DNA from: Flavobacteriales bacterium 33_180_T64
GTDB lineage: Bacteria; Bacteroidota; Bacteroidia; Flavobacteriales; Flavobacteriaceae
DNA length: 64,000 bases
Assembly: GCA_002162685.1 (NCBI GenBank)
Contig: MAAQ01000017.1
Location: forward strand, 62,001-126,000
Direction of reading: 5' to 3'
Positions 27,324 through 35,304 of the stretch are shown here, one piece after another. Both the position numbers and the translations under genes were made by a program. The notes beneath the pieces were generated by a model. The model did not search any database. It was not told the DNA's origin and saw only the letters and a list, made by a program, of their open reading frames with translations. The stretch's first letter is position 1. Every line of letters begins with the position of its first letter.

Positions 27324-27376
27324 AAAATAGCAGTTAAAAGCTTAACTTAATGTTTAGTTCTTTTCTGCTATTTTTG
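27324..27376 (+). terminator. Terminator of the lipoprotein/membrane-protein unit
   Basis: AAAATAGCAG and CTGCTATTTT make a 10-bp stem, enclosing a second small hairpin (GTTAA-AAGC-TTAAC), and a T run follows. It lies just after the 72-residue gene. Confidence 0.8.
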
Positions 27377-27535
27377 TTTTTAAACCGAAAACTAGTACAT
27401 ACAACTCTGCTACTATTCTTGTACTAGGCCGCTTTTCCTATATTTTAAAAAGTGTGTGTGAAAATCTAGCAAATCTAAAAAACCGATTACTAGTCATCTT
27501 ATCTTTTCTATAGAGAAGCTTTTTTATGGTGTAGT

Positions 27536-27687
27536 GAAAACCCGTAAGGATCGTAATTTTAATCGCCATAGTTTTAGATCAAAATATATGTAGTTCTACG
27601 TATTGATTTGTAGGAAATTTACACTACATTCACCAAACGATTAAATAGTTATAATATCCTATATCATGTCATTTTTAGGATGCTATG
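27536..27687 (+). repeat. Regulatory repeat, copy C (upstream of the 109-residue exported protein)
   Basis: Third co-oriented copy. Shares CGTAAGG and CGTAATTTTAAT with A, CATAGTTTTA and CTACGTATTGATTTGTAG with B, and the distal TCATGTCATTTTTAGGATG block with both. Here the repeat ends only about 49 bases before the start codon, which suggests that the promoter lies within or just past the distal block. Confidence 0.82.
27586..27603 (+). promoter_or_regulatory. 18-bp palindrome, probable operator (copy C)
   Basis: ATATGTAGTTCTACGTAT differs from the perfect copy B palindrome by one base (ATATG for ATACG) and has the same spacing from the flanking conserved blocks. Confidence 0.6.
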
Positions 27688-27735
27688 AATGTTTAAGTAA
27701 GTAGTGTACAACATAAAAACAAAAAATCTATTATT

Positions 27736-28065
27736 ATGAAAAAAAGACAATTGTTAATGACCATGATTTTCTCAATCTTATTTGGGGCCTATGGATTTTC
27801 TCAAAATCCTTTAGTGATTAATCTCCCTTTTGCTGATTTGAAAACTGAAGAATCTATAGTGAAGGAGTATGAAGAAAATTTGAAAACAATTAAAATAAAT
27901 TATTCATCAATAAAAAAGGAGAAGAAAAAAGCAGTTTTTGTAGGTCCGAAAACAGAAACTTGTTTTTTGGGATTTGTAACAGTTAGCTATACTGTAGTCT
28001 GGGATGATGGCACTACGTCTGTTGAAGGAGGAACATATTATTGCGCATGTTCTTGTCCTGACTAA
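27736..28065 (+). CDS. Small exported protein with cysteine-rich C-terminus
   Basis: 109 residues. A clear type I signal peptide (MKKRQLLMTMIFSILFGAYG, cleavage after GFSQ at about 23) is followed by a lysine/glutamate-rich middle and a C-terminal segment with four cysteines: one in ETCFLGF and three in YYCACSCPD at the very end. No known domain. Organisation (signal, charged spacer, cysteine tail) echoes the 237-residue protein upstream, although the sequences do not align. Own repeat copy upstream and terminator downstream. Confidence 0.78.
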   Translation: MKKRQLLMTMIFSILFGAYGFSQNPLVINLPFADLKTEESIVKEYEENLKTIKINYSSIKKEKKKAVFVGPKTETCFLGFVTVSYTVVWDDGTTSVEGGTYYCACSCPD

Positions 28066-28094
28066 AACTCAATTAAAATTTTAATGATTGCATC

Positions 28095-28134
28095 AAAGCA
28101 TGGGCTTATTTTTTAAATATGTTCATGCTTTTTT
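28095..28134 (+). terminator. Terminator of the 109-residue protein gene
   Basis: AAAGCATG and CATGCTTT form an 8-bp stem around a 21-base AT-rich loop, followed by TTT. The long loop makes it weaker than the others here. Confidence 0.6.
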
Positions 28135-28542
28135 AATAACATTACATAGCAATGTGTATAGTCGATTACTAGCTCTGTGTACTTAGGAAATCCTACAGGT
28201 CTTCTTTTGATTCGTTTTCATTTGTTAGCTTAATTTCTAACCATATACAAACACGTTCCCACAATATTTTAAAAATATGCCTAAACTATATGTAAAAGTT
28301 TGCAAATCAAATACAATACGATTTAAGCTTTAAATTGTCTTAGTTATTGTTATTAATGAGTTGATTATGTGTTGTTTGAGGTGAAAACCATACTTTTGTG
28401 GAGTAGATTTTTTTTTAGCCACCTATTTAATGAATAAGTGTAATTACTTGTAATTAAGAGTGTTATATTACTGTTCATGTGCTTTTTATAATGCAAAATT
28501 GTATTTCATCGAATATATAATGCGTTTTATCGATATAATAAT

Positions 28543-28572
28543 TTGTTTTATTTAAATTTAAGTCTACATTTG
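28543..28572 (+). promoter_or_regulatory. Consensus Bacteroidota promoter for the 144-residue lipoprotein gene
   Basis: TTG at 28543-28545, 19 bases, then TACATTTG at 28565-28572 is an exact match to TTG-N19-TAnnTTTG. The -7 element ends 29 bases before the ATG. It is among the best promoter matches in the window. Confidence 0.75.
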
Positions 28573-28601
28573 TCCTATAATTTTCATTAAAACCCAAATC
28601 G

Positions 28602-29036
28602 ATGAAAAACCTACTTACTAATGCAATTGCTTGCGCAATTGTTATGACGACATGTTATAGTTGTTCTGTTGAATCCTTTCAAGGCGAACAATCTCAAAAC
28701 ATTACTATTTCTGATACTACTATAGCGTTAGACGCCTTAGATCCTTGTGATTCGCAAGATCCTCAAGCCAGAATAACAAATAGTGGTACTGTTGCAATAA
28801 CATTAGAAATTGCTACTATTGATGGCGTAATATTACATACAGTACATAATTTAAATCCTGGTAATGCTTCTAGTTTTTTAACTTTTGCTGCTGATGATAT
28901 TATTTTTAATATTTCAAAAAATACAACAGGCATTCGTGATGAAAAAGTGGTGTTCATGATGAATCAATGTATGAGTTTTGATATGGAAGTAGGAATTGAT
29001 AATTATCTAATTCCTTCTGTGCCAGAGAACCTTTAA
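28602..29036 (+). CDS. Putative lipoprotein, unknown function
   Basis: 144 residues. The signal segment has cysteines at about 11, 18 and 21; the most likely lipobox is YSC at 21. The mature part is strand-rich and acidic (ITLEIATIDGVILHTVHNL) and contains two further cysteines (DPCDSQD, NQCMSF), suggesting a small beta-sandwich. Its 3' end overlaps the convergent methyltransferase gene by four bases. It has its own strong promoter and is not preceded by the ~150-bp repeat. Confidence 0.75.
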   Translation: MKNLLTNAIACAIVMTTCYSCSVESFQGEQSQNITISDTTIALDALDPCDSQDPQARITNSGTVAITLEIATIDGVILHTVHNLNPGNASSFLTFAADDIIFNISKNTTGIRDEKVVFMMNQCMSFDMEVGIDNYLIPSVPENL

Positions 29037-30214
29037 TAGGTTTTTGAACAAACTAGTACAATTTTCTCGTTAGAATAATTTGTAGTAAAGAACAGGTAGA
29101 TGTTACCACCATCTTTAATGTGATGTTTCTTTCTAATGTTTTGTACTGTTTCTGGAAAATTTCTTGTAGTGATGTTAGCTTTTGATATCCCTAGTTTTTT
29201 TAAAGCTTTTTTATTGTAGCCTATCAAGGTGTCAACTTTAAAAGTTCGACCTGGAAAATCCACTAATTCATTACTCGTAAATAAATGTGAGTGCTGATGT
29301 AGTTTTGAAAGCTTTAAATTTTCAGATAAGCTATTAAATCCGCCAGATTTCAATAGTGCTGAATTAGGCTCATAAATATATTTTAAAGGCGTCTCATAGG
29401 TTACATGAGCTTTAGATTCTCTATTTAATTTAAAAGAGAATAGATCGTTTTTATCCTCAATAATATTAACGGTTTTAATCGTAATCTCACTATTAAAACC
29501 TTTTTCTAATATCCATATAAGTTCTTTAACTTCATTTTTAATAGCTATAATATGGATGTCCCTTACGTGTTTTAATTCATTAATTCCAATTGATAAATCT
29601 AAAAGCGGAGAGGTTTTAATGGCAATATGATCACTATAATTAAAAAGTGTATCTAAGTGTTTAGGCACATTAGGTAAGCAGTCTTTTAAGAAAAATACTT
29701 TTCCTTTACTATCATGTCTTCGAGAGGGATCGATATAAATCCAATCGTATTTTTTGTCTTTGGAAATTAAATAATCAATTCCATTAAAAGCTACTGTATG
29801 ACTATTCGTTACTCCTAATTGTTTATTGTTATGGTTTACAATAGATGATAATTCTTCGTTTATTTCACAATGGGTAACCGTTTTAAAAATTCGTGAAAAA
29901 TAATAACAATCAACTCCAAAGCCTCCTGTTATGTCTATGATTGATACACCTGATAAAAGTTGAGATTTGTATTCTGCGGCAGTTTCCGAAGAGGTCTGTT
30001 CGATGTTGAGTTTATTTGGAAAGTAAATATTTTCAGTATTAAACCACGTCGATAGTTTCTTTTCGCACTTTGCTTTAGCTTCTATTTGCTCTATAATTTC
30101 AAGCGTATTCACGTTTTTGAAATTCGTGCCTTTTAAAAGTATCTTAGAGACATCAGTAGATAGATTTTTAATGATAAAATCTTGAATTTCAGTATTTAAA
30201 ATTTCAGTATTCAA
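29033..30214 (-). CDS. Class I SAM-dependent methyltransferase with THUMP-like C-terminus
   Basis: 393 residues. An N-terminal helical region is followed by a Rossmann methyltransferase core with VSIIDITGGFGVDCYYFSR (SAM loop) and YDWIYIDPSRRHDSKGK (motif IV, DPSRR), then a THUMP-like C-terminal domain (VDTLIGYNKKALKKLGISKA). Such proteins are thought to modify RNA; the target cannot be told. It follows the AI-2E-type transporter gene by six bases. Confidence 0.9.
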   Translation of the reverse strand: MNTEILNTEIQDFIIKNLSTDVSKILLKGTNFKNVNTLEIIEQIEAKAKCEKKLSTWFNTENIYFPNKLNIEQTSSETAAEYKSQLLSGVSIIDITGGFGVDCYYFSRIFKTVTHCEINEELSSIVNHNNKQLGVTNSHTVAFNGIDYLISKDKKYDWIYIDPSRRHDSKGKVFFLKDCLPNVPKHLDTLFNYSDHIAIKTSPLLDLSIGINELKHVRDIHIIAIKNEVKELIWILEKGFNSEITIKTVNIIEDKNDLFSFKLNRESKAHVTYETPLKYIYEPNSALLKSGGFNSLSENLKLSKLHQHSHLFTSNELVDFPGRTFKVDTLIGYNKKALKKLGISKANITTRNFPETVQNIRKKHHIKDGGNIYLFFTTNYSNEKIVLVCSKTY

Positions 30215-30220
30215 ATCTAA

Positions 30221-31309
30221 TTATAAACCTTGAGTTAGTTTTTTAACGACTTTATTTTCAGATAAAAATTCTTTAAGAATTACTTTAATGGCTGTATAAC
30301 TTGGCACGGCAACAATCATACCTACAACACCAAAAAGAAGACCAGCTATAATTATAATTAAGAAAATTTCTAAGGGATGGGATTTTACGCTTTTGGAAAA
30401 TATAATTGGTTGACTAAAGAAGTTGTCGACTAATTGCGCAATAATAATAATGATCATTGCGTATCCAATATTAGGTAAAATGACATCATTAAAACTATCT
30501 GTTAAATTGTTGGTCATGACTAAAAGCAACATCAATATGCCTCCAATTAATGGGCCTAAATAGGGTATAAGGTTTATTAATGCACATAAGAAAGCGATTA
30601 CCACAGCGTTTTTTACTCCTATAAATAAAAGACCTATAGTGTAAATGATAAAGAGGATTAGGATTTGAAAAAATAGCCCAACGAAATAACGCGAGAGTAA
30701 ATCAGAAATCTTAGTAAATGATCGTTTGGTTTTAGATTCTTTCTCATTTGGAATGAAAGTCATAATCCCTTGTTGAAATAGATTGCTATCCTTTAAAAAG
30801 AAAAATGTAATAAATAAGACAGACATTAAGCCTATGCCAAAACTACCTAATCCAGAAGCGATGTTATTTAAGAAATTTGGAATTATACTATAATCTAAAC
30901 TCGATAAAATTTTAGAATCTTTAATAGCCTGTTCTGCATCAATATGATTAAGCTCTAGGTATGATATACTTGCGCGATAAAGTTCTTCAATATTAATTTT
31001 TAGCTGGTTTATGTCTAATAAAGACAGGTTTTGACCTTGTTCAACTAATAATGGAATTAACAAACTAATACTACCAACAAAAACACCTAAAAGCAATAGC
31101 ATAGTTGTAATTACAGCTATAGTGTTTCCAAATTTCAAACGTCTTCTTAGGAAAATAATAATAGGCTTTCCGATAAGCGAAATAACTGCAGCAATAAGTA
31201 AGTATACAATTACAGATTGTACTTTGTAGAAAAAATAGATTACTAAAGTAATAGCTACAATAATGCCTATGGCGCGAAGTATTCCGTTTGCAATGGTTTT
31301 AGAATTCAT
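30221..31309 (-). CDS. AI-2E family transporter (PerM-like membrane protein)
   Basis: 362 residues with about eight transmembrane helices and the family pattern of a large loop between TM3 and TM4. The recognisable stretch GVKNAVVIAFLCALINLIPY-LGP is typical of AI-2E/PerM proteins. Members have been tied to autoinducer-2 export or ion exchange; the substrate here is unknown. Confidence 0.9.
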   Translation of the reverse strand: MNSKTIANGILRAIGIIVAITLVIYFFYKVQSVIVYLLIAAVISLIGKPIIIFLRRRLKFGNTIAVITTMLLLLGVFVGSISLLIPLLVEQGQNLSLLDINQLKINIEELYRASISYLELNHIDAEQAIKDSKILSSLDYSIIPNFLNNIASGLGSFGIGLMSVLFITFFFLKDSNLFQQGIMTFIPNEKESKTKRSFTKISDLLSRYFVGLFFQILILFIIYTIGLLFIGVKNAVVIAFLCALINLIPYLGPLIGGILMLLLVMTNNLTDSFNDVILPNIGYAMIIIIIAQLVDNFFSQPIIFSKSVKSHPLEIFLIIIIAGLLFGVVGMIVAVPSYTAIKVILKEFLSENKVVKKLTQGL

Positions 31310-31343
31310 TTTATAATTTTTACTTTATAAATATATAAAGACT

Positions 31344-31844
31344 TTATTTAATTTGTTTGGTAATTTCATACAAAGTCACGCTTGTGGCTTGCACAACATT
31401 CATGCTGCTGTTTTGTCCATACATATTAATATGAATTGTATCGTCACAAATTTCAAGCATATCCTTTGATACACCAAAGTTTTCATCGCCAATAATTATG
31501 GCTATGGCTTTGTTTTTTGGAAATTTATAGTCAACCAAAGCTTTGCTTTTTGTTGTGATTTCTAATGCAATAATAAAATAACCTTTGCTTTTTAGTTCTA
31601 AAATGACTTCAGATATGTTTGTTCTAACATCATGGTTTACGTGCTTTTCAGTAGCTCTAGATGTTTTTGTCATTTTTCGTCCTAAGGGAATTTGTTCACC
31701 ACAAAATATTAGTTGTTCAATGCCAAAAGCATCAGCAGTTCTAAATAGGCTTCCAATATTAGGGGCATTGGTTACATTTTCACAAACCAATGTTATTGGA
31801 AATGTGTGCTTTTTAAAAGTGCTTGCATAATGATTAAGTTGCAT
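31344..31844 (-). CDS. SpoU/TrmH family RNA 2'-O-methyltransferase
   Basis: 166 residues, the size of a bare SPOUT catalytic domain. Motif 1 is NAPNIGSLFRTADAFGI with the catalytic arginine, motif 2 is IAIIIGDENFGVS, and motif 3 is NSSMNVVQATSVTLYE in the knot. It probably 2'-O-methylates tRNA or rRNA as a dimer; the exact site is not predictable. Monocistronic. Confidence 0.92.
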   Translation of the reverse strand: MQLNHYASTFKKHTFPITLVCENVTNAPNIGSLFRTADAFGIEQLIFCGEQIPLGRKMTKTSRATEKHVNHDVRTNISEVILELKSKGYFIIALEITTKSKALVDYKFPKNKAIAIIIGDENFGVSKDMLEICDDTIHINMYGQNSSMNVVQATSVTLYEITKQIK

Positions 31845-32032
31845 ATGTTTTAATGTCTAAGCTTAAAAATAAAATGAATCTAATGATTTAAAGAATGTGT
31901 AAATATGTAAAATACGGTAAACCATGTAAGGTGTTTGTGCCAGTAGAATAAGGATGACTGCTTATGTTGTATAAGGATTGGAATGATAATGCTGCTATAA
32001 AAATAAGAGCGAAAAATTTAACGAATGAACGT

Positions 32033-32704
32033 TTAGTTTTCAAATGCATATTTTACAATATTAGCTCCCATTTTAAGTGCTTTTTCTCTTACATCTTCTG
32101 GATCGCTGTGTACTTCAGGATCTTCCCAGCCATCACCTAGGTCACTTTCAAACGTAAATAGCAATACCAATCGATTGTCGTTAAAAATCCCTAAAGCTTG
32201 TGGTCGCTTTCCGTCATGTTCATGAATTTTAGGTAAACCTTTTGGGAATTTATATGCTGTATTAAATATGTCATGGTCTTTAGGTAGCTCTACCAATTCG
32301 TGGTTAGGAAATACTTTTTTAAGTTCTTTTTTAATGTAAGGTTCCATGCCGTAATTGTCATCTATATGTAAAAAACCACCTGAAATCAAGTATTTCCTTA
32401 GGTTGTCAGCATCTTCGTCTGTAAAAAATACATTGCCGTGACCTGTCATATGTAATAATGGAAACTGAAAAATATCAATACTACCAACTTCAACAATCTG
32501 AGGTTTGGTGCTCATTTTAGTATTAATATTGGCATTGCAATACTTAATCAAGTTAGGAAGCGCTGTTGGATTACTGTACCAATCACCACCACCTTTGTAT
32601 TTTATTATTGCTAGATCTTGCGCTATAGTATTGAAACTTGTTAAACTTATCACAAGTGCAATTGCTACTGTAAGATTTTTAAAATGTTGCGAACTAAATC
32701 TCAT
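32033..32704 (-). CDS. DUF4159 domain-containing exported protein
   Basis: 223 residues with a signal peptide (cleavage after NTIAQ, about residue 29). The domain matches DUF4159: IIKYKGGGDWYSNPTALPNL, LHMTGHGNVFFTDEDADNLR, GGFLHIDDNYGMEP and FELDLGDGWED-like SDLGDGWEDPEVH. The fold is related to glutamine-amidotransferase-like domains but lacks a catalytic cysteine there. Probably periplasmic. Divergent from the DUF1223 gene with only 25 bases between starts. Confidence 0.88.
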   Translation of the reverse strand: MRFSSQHFKNLTVAIALVISLTSFNTIAQDLAIIKYKGGGDWYSNPTALPNLIKYCNANINTKMSTKPQIVEVGSIDIFQFPLLHMTGHGNVFFTDEDADNLRKYLISGGFLHIDDNYGMEPYIKKELKKVFPNHELVELPKDHDIFNTAYKFPKGLPKIHEHDGKRPQALGIFNDNRLVLLFTFESDLGDGWEDPEVHSDPEDVREKALKMGANIVKYAFEN

Positions 32705-32729
32705 AGTTCAAAAATAAAAAATAAGAGTT

Positions 32730-33458
32730 ATGAAACATATCCTTTTAACGTTATTTATGATACCGCTATTTTTTTCTTCGGAAAAACGTGAAACTTATCC
32801 GCCTGTTACTGTTTTGGAGCTTTTTACTTCGCAAGGTTGTTCTAGTTGTCCGTTAGCAGACAAATTATTAACAGAAATTCAAGCTAGTAATCACGGTAAT
32901 CAAGTTGTAGCACTATCATACCATGTAGATTATTGGAATTATATTGGATGGAAAGATCCTTTTAGCAAAAAAGAATTTAGTAATAAACAACGTGTGTATA
33001 GTCAGAAATTTAATAGCAGTTCTATTTATACACCTCAAGTGGTAGTTAATGGAAAAGAACATTTTGTTGGTTCAAATTCTAATATAATGCATGCTAAGTT
33101 GAAACATTACGCAGAAATTCCAGCAGAGAATAGCATAGAAATTACTGCGATAGATATGACTGATGATTATGTGAAATTTAATTATAATATCCTCGGAACT
33201 ATTAAAGACAAATCACTCCGAATAGTATTAGTTATTGATGAGCGTATTACAAAGATTGAAAGAGGAGAAAATAGAAATCTCAGATTAAAAAATTCAAATA
33301 TAGTTGTAGCAGAAACTATTATAGAGCTTAAAAAATCTAAAGGATTTTCAGTTATTTCATTGCCAAAACTAACTAAAAAAACGGATAAAATAAAACTAAT
33401 TACAATTATTCAAAATTCTGATATAGAAATAATTGGAGTGTCCAAAGTAAACTTATAG
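32730..33458 (+). CDS. DUF1223 family thioredoxin-fold exported protein
   Basis: 242 residues with a signal peptide (MKHILLTLFMIPLFFSSEK). The N-terminal domain has LELFTSQGCSSCPLADKLL, with CSSC in thioredoxin position, and YHVDYWNYIGWKDPFS, the DUF1223 signature. A possible role is periplasmic disulfide handling, but no activity has been shown for the family that I can cite. Its 3' end overlaps the convergent rsmE by six bases. Confidence 0.9.
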   Translation: MKHILLTLFMIPLFFSSEKRETYPPVTVLELFTSQGCSSCPLADKLLTEIQASNHGNQVVALSYHVDYWNYIGWKDPFSKKEFSNKQRVYSQKFNSSSIYTPQVVVNGKEHFVGSNSNIMHAKLKHYAEIPAENSIEITAIDMTDDYVKFNYNILGTIKDKSLRIVLVIDERITKIERGENRNLRLKNSNIVVAETIIELKKSKGFSVISLPKLTKKTDKIKLITIIQNSDIEIIGVSKVNL

Positions 33459-34160
33459 TTCATTTATAAAAGCAACAGAATGACAGGCAACAATCGCAGC
33501 GGTTTCTGTTCGTAATCTTGTTTCTCCAAGAGTTACAGGTGTAAAATTAGATGCTAAGGCAAGTTTGATTTCTCTAGCGCTAAAATCACCTTCTGGACCA
33601 ATAAGAATTGTTACATTTTCATTTGACTTTAATTCTTGTTTTAATGCTATTTTATGAGTGTCTTCACAATGCGCAATAAACAGTTGCTCGTTAAAATTTT
33701 GAGTTACAAAATCATTAAACGACATGGCTTCATTAAGTTTTGGTTTATAACAATTTAAAGATTGTTTCATTGCTGATTGTAAAATCTTTTCATAGCGATC
33801 TGCTTTAACGACTTTACGTTCGCTATTATCACAAAAAACAGGCGTAATAACATCAATACCAATTTCTGTAGCTTTTTCTAAAAACCACTCATATCTGTCA
33901 TTCATTTTAGTAGGAGCAACTGCTAAATGAAGTTGGTAGTTTTTTTTTGGTTGTAATTTGACTGTTTTGATTATTGCTAAGCAATTTTTAATATCTGCAA
34001 TTGTAATTTCAGCAGTAAACAGCCAGCCTTTTCCGTTTGTAATTTGTAAGATATCTCCAATAGATTTACGTAAGACTTTAACGATATGTCGACTTTCTTC
34101 TTTGGAAAAACGGATTTCAGAATCGCTTTGAGTTAAATTTTCATTATAAAAAAGTTGCAT
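33453..34160 (-). CDS. rsmE: 16S rRNA (uracil1498-N3)-methyltransferase
   Basis: RsmE methylates U1498 of 16S rRNA using SAM. The 235 residues contain an N-terminal PUA-like region (RFSKEESRHIVKVLRKSIGD) and the SPOUT knot (NVTILIGPEGDFSAREI and VTLGETRLRTETAAI). It begins where the parvulin gene ends, sharing one base. Confidence 0.96.
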   Translation of the reverse strand: MQLFYNENLTQSDSEIRFSKEESRHIVKVLRKSIGDILQITNGKGWLFTAEITIADIKNCLAIIKTVKLQPKKNYQLHLAVAPTKMNDRYEWFLEKATEIGIDVITPVFCDNSERKVVKADRYEKILQSAMKQSLNCYKPKLNEAMSFNDFVTQNFNEQLFIAHCEDTHKIALKQELKSNENVTILIGPEGDFSAREIKLALASNFTPVTLGETRLRTETAAIVACHSVAFINEL

Positions 34161-34798
34161 TATTTTCTCGGTTCTGTAATTTTTAAAACTTTTGCTTCTT
34201 CAATAAGTTTTGTGTCCTCAGTAATTAAAACAACATAATAAGCTTTAATTTCTGGAATATCTATAGTAAATATATCATTGACACTATAATTACCTTTTAT
34301 AATAGGAGTTTCAAATTCTGGACGAAAATCCCCTTCGGTAAACCAGCCTAAATCGCCACCTTGACTAGCAGTTTGATCCATAGAGTATTGCTTCGCTAAA
34401 ACACTAAATTTATAACCTTCGTTGTATTTAGATATTACTTTCTGTCTCATAGAATTAATGTCTTTAGAAGACATTTTGTTACCATCAAGATAGACACAAC
34501 TTACTTTGTAATAAGGAATTTGATATTTATCAATAACTTTATAATATGTTTTTTGTGGATTATCTCCGAATGTTCTTTTAGAACCAATGCCCATTTTAAA
34601 AATGTCATTTGCCATTCGGGTTTTGTGTTTTTCTCTGTTAAATACAATCACTTTTCCTTTTGCCTTTTTGTTTTTCTTTAGGAAGATTGTTACATCATCA
34701 AGAGTTTGAACAGAATCTAAAGATTTTTCAAATTCTTTTTGAGCAAAAACAACAGACGCACATAATAATAGGGCAGTAGTAATTAAAACTTTAATCAT
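34160..34798 (-). CDS. Parvulin-type peptidylprolyl isomerase, exported
   Basis: 212 residues from the ATG at 34798, which begins a clean signal peptide (MIKVLITTALLLCASVVFA-Q). An in-frame ATG at 34855 would add 19 residues that spoil it. The rotamase domain has YKVSCVYLDGNK, KFSVLAKQYSMDQTASQGGD and LGWFTEGDFRPEFE, the PpiC hallmark. It is probably a periplasmic folding factor for outer-membrane proteins. It precedes rsmE. Confidence 0.9.
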   Translation of the reverse strand: MIKVLITTALLLCASVVFAQKEFEKSLDSVQTLDDVTIFLKKNKKAKGKVIVFNREKHKTRMANDIFKMGIGSKRTFGDNPQKTYYKVIDKYQIPYYKVSCVYLDGNKMSSKDINSMRQKVISKYNEGYKFSVLAKQYSMDQTASQGGDLGWFTEGDFRPEFETPIIKGNYSVNDIFTIDIPEIKAYYVVLITEDTKLIEEAKVLKITEPRK

Positions 34799-34822
34799 AG
34801 TAAGGTTGTTTAAAAGATATTT

Positions 34823-34830
34823 CAAATTTA
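34823..34830 (-). promoter_or_regulatory. Promoter -7 box TAAATTTG for the parvulin/rsmE unit
   Basis: TAAATTTG on the minus strand matches TAnnTTTG, 24 bases before the chosen ATG at 34798; this supports that start over the one at 34855, which would lie upstream of the transcript start. The -33 position reads TTT at 19 bases. Confidence 0.55.
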
Positions 34831-34907
34831 AGCCTATGAAACAATGATAAAACACTTGAGTAATGAAGTTTTTAAGAAATGATTGTTTATAACTCTATTT
34901 GAGGTAG

Positions 34908-35288
34908 TTATTTCACTGCAATCATGCTAATTTCAACATTTACAAACTTTGGTAGGTTTGCAACTTCTACAGTTTCGCGAGCTGGAGCTGTATTAGCATC
35001 AAAATAAGTTGCATAAACGTCATTAATTTTAGAGAAATTATTCATATCACTAATAAAAATAGAAGTTTTAATAACATTATCAAAAGTCATTTTAGCAGCT
35101 TCTAAAACCGCTTTTAAGTTTGTCATTACTTGTTCTGTTTCTAAAGTAATAGATTCTAAGATCAATTCACCTGTGTTAACATCAATTGCTATTTGTCCTG
35201 ATGTATATAACGTGTTCCCTGTTAAAACAGCTTGATTGTATGGCCCAATTGGGGCAGGGGCTTTAGGTGTATTGATGATAGTTTTCAT
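34908..35288 (-). CDS. RidA family reactive imine/enamine deaminase
   Basis: 126 residues, the standard length. RidA hydrolyses reactive enamines such as 2-aminoacrylate made by PLP enzymes. Signatures: APAPIGPYNQAVLTGNTLYT, SGQIAID, and APARETVEVANLPK with the substrate-binding arginine (about residue 105), followed by VNVEISMIAVK. It lies 16 bases downstream of lptD. Confidence 0.95.
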   Translation of the reverse strand: MKTIINTPKAPAPIGPYNQAVLTGNTLYTSGQIAIDVNTGELILESITLETEQVMTNLKAVLEAAKMTFDNVIKTSIFISDMNNFSKINDVYATYFDANTAPARETVEVANLPKFVNVEISMIAVK

Positions 35289-35304
35289 AATGTGATTTTG
35301 AAGA

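Larger units (their letters stand above)
27312..27735. other. Intergenic region before the 109-residue exported protein gene
   Basis: About 420 bases: terminator (27324-27376), an AT-rich spacer containing CGATTACTAG near 27483 (seen again near 28163), and regulatory repeat copy C (27536-27687) followed by a 49-base leader. No credible gene. Confidence 0.6.
28066..28601. other. Intergenic region before the 144-residue lipoprotein gene
   Basis: About 535 AT-rich bases: terminator of the 109-residue gene, a CGATTACTAG word near 28163, the near-palindrome TAATTACTTGTAATTA near 28440-28456, and a good promoter at 28543-28572. The ~150-bp repeat is not present in recognisable form. Confidence 0.55.

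Noticed and set aside
24813-27687. Integron cassette array (repeats as attC sites)
   Set aside because: The ~150-bp repeats lie upstream of each gene in the same orientation, lack paired core sites of the GTTRRRY type at their ends, and no integron integrase is in the window.
24813-27687. CRISPR array
   Set aside because: Only three copies, about 150 bp long and more than 1 kb apart, with genes between; no cas genes.
28380-28601. Fourth copy of the ~150-bp module before the 144-residue lipoprotein
   Set aside because: Only short shared words (GTGAAAACC, CGATTACTAG nearby) are found; neither the palindrome nor the TCATGTC block is present.
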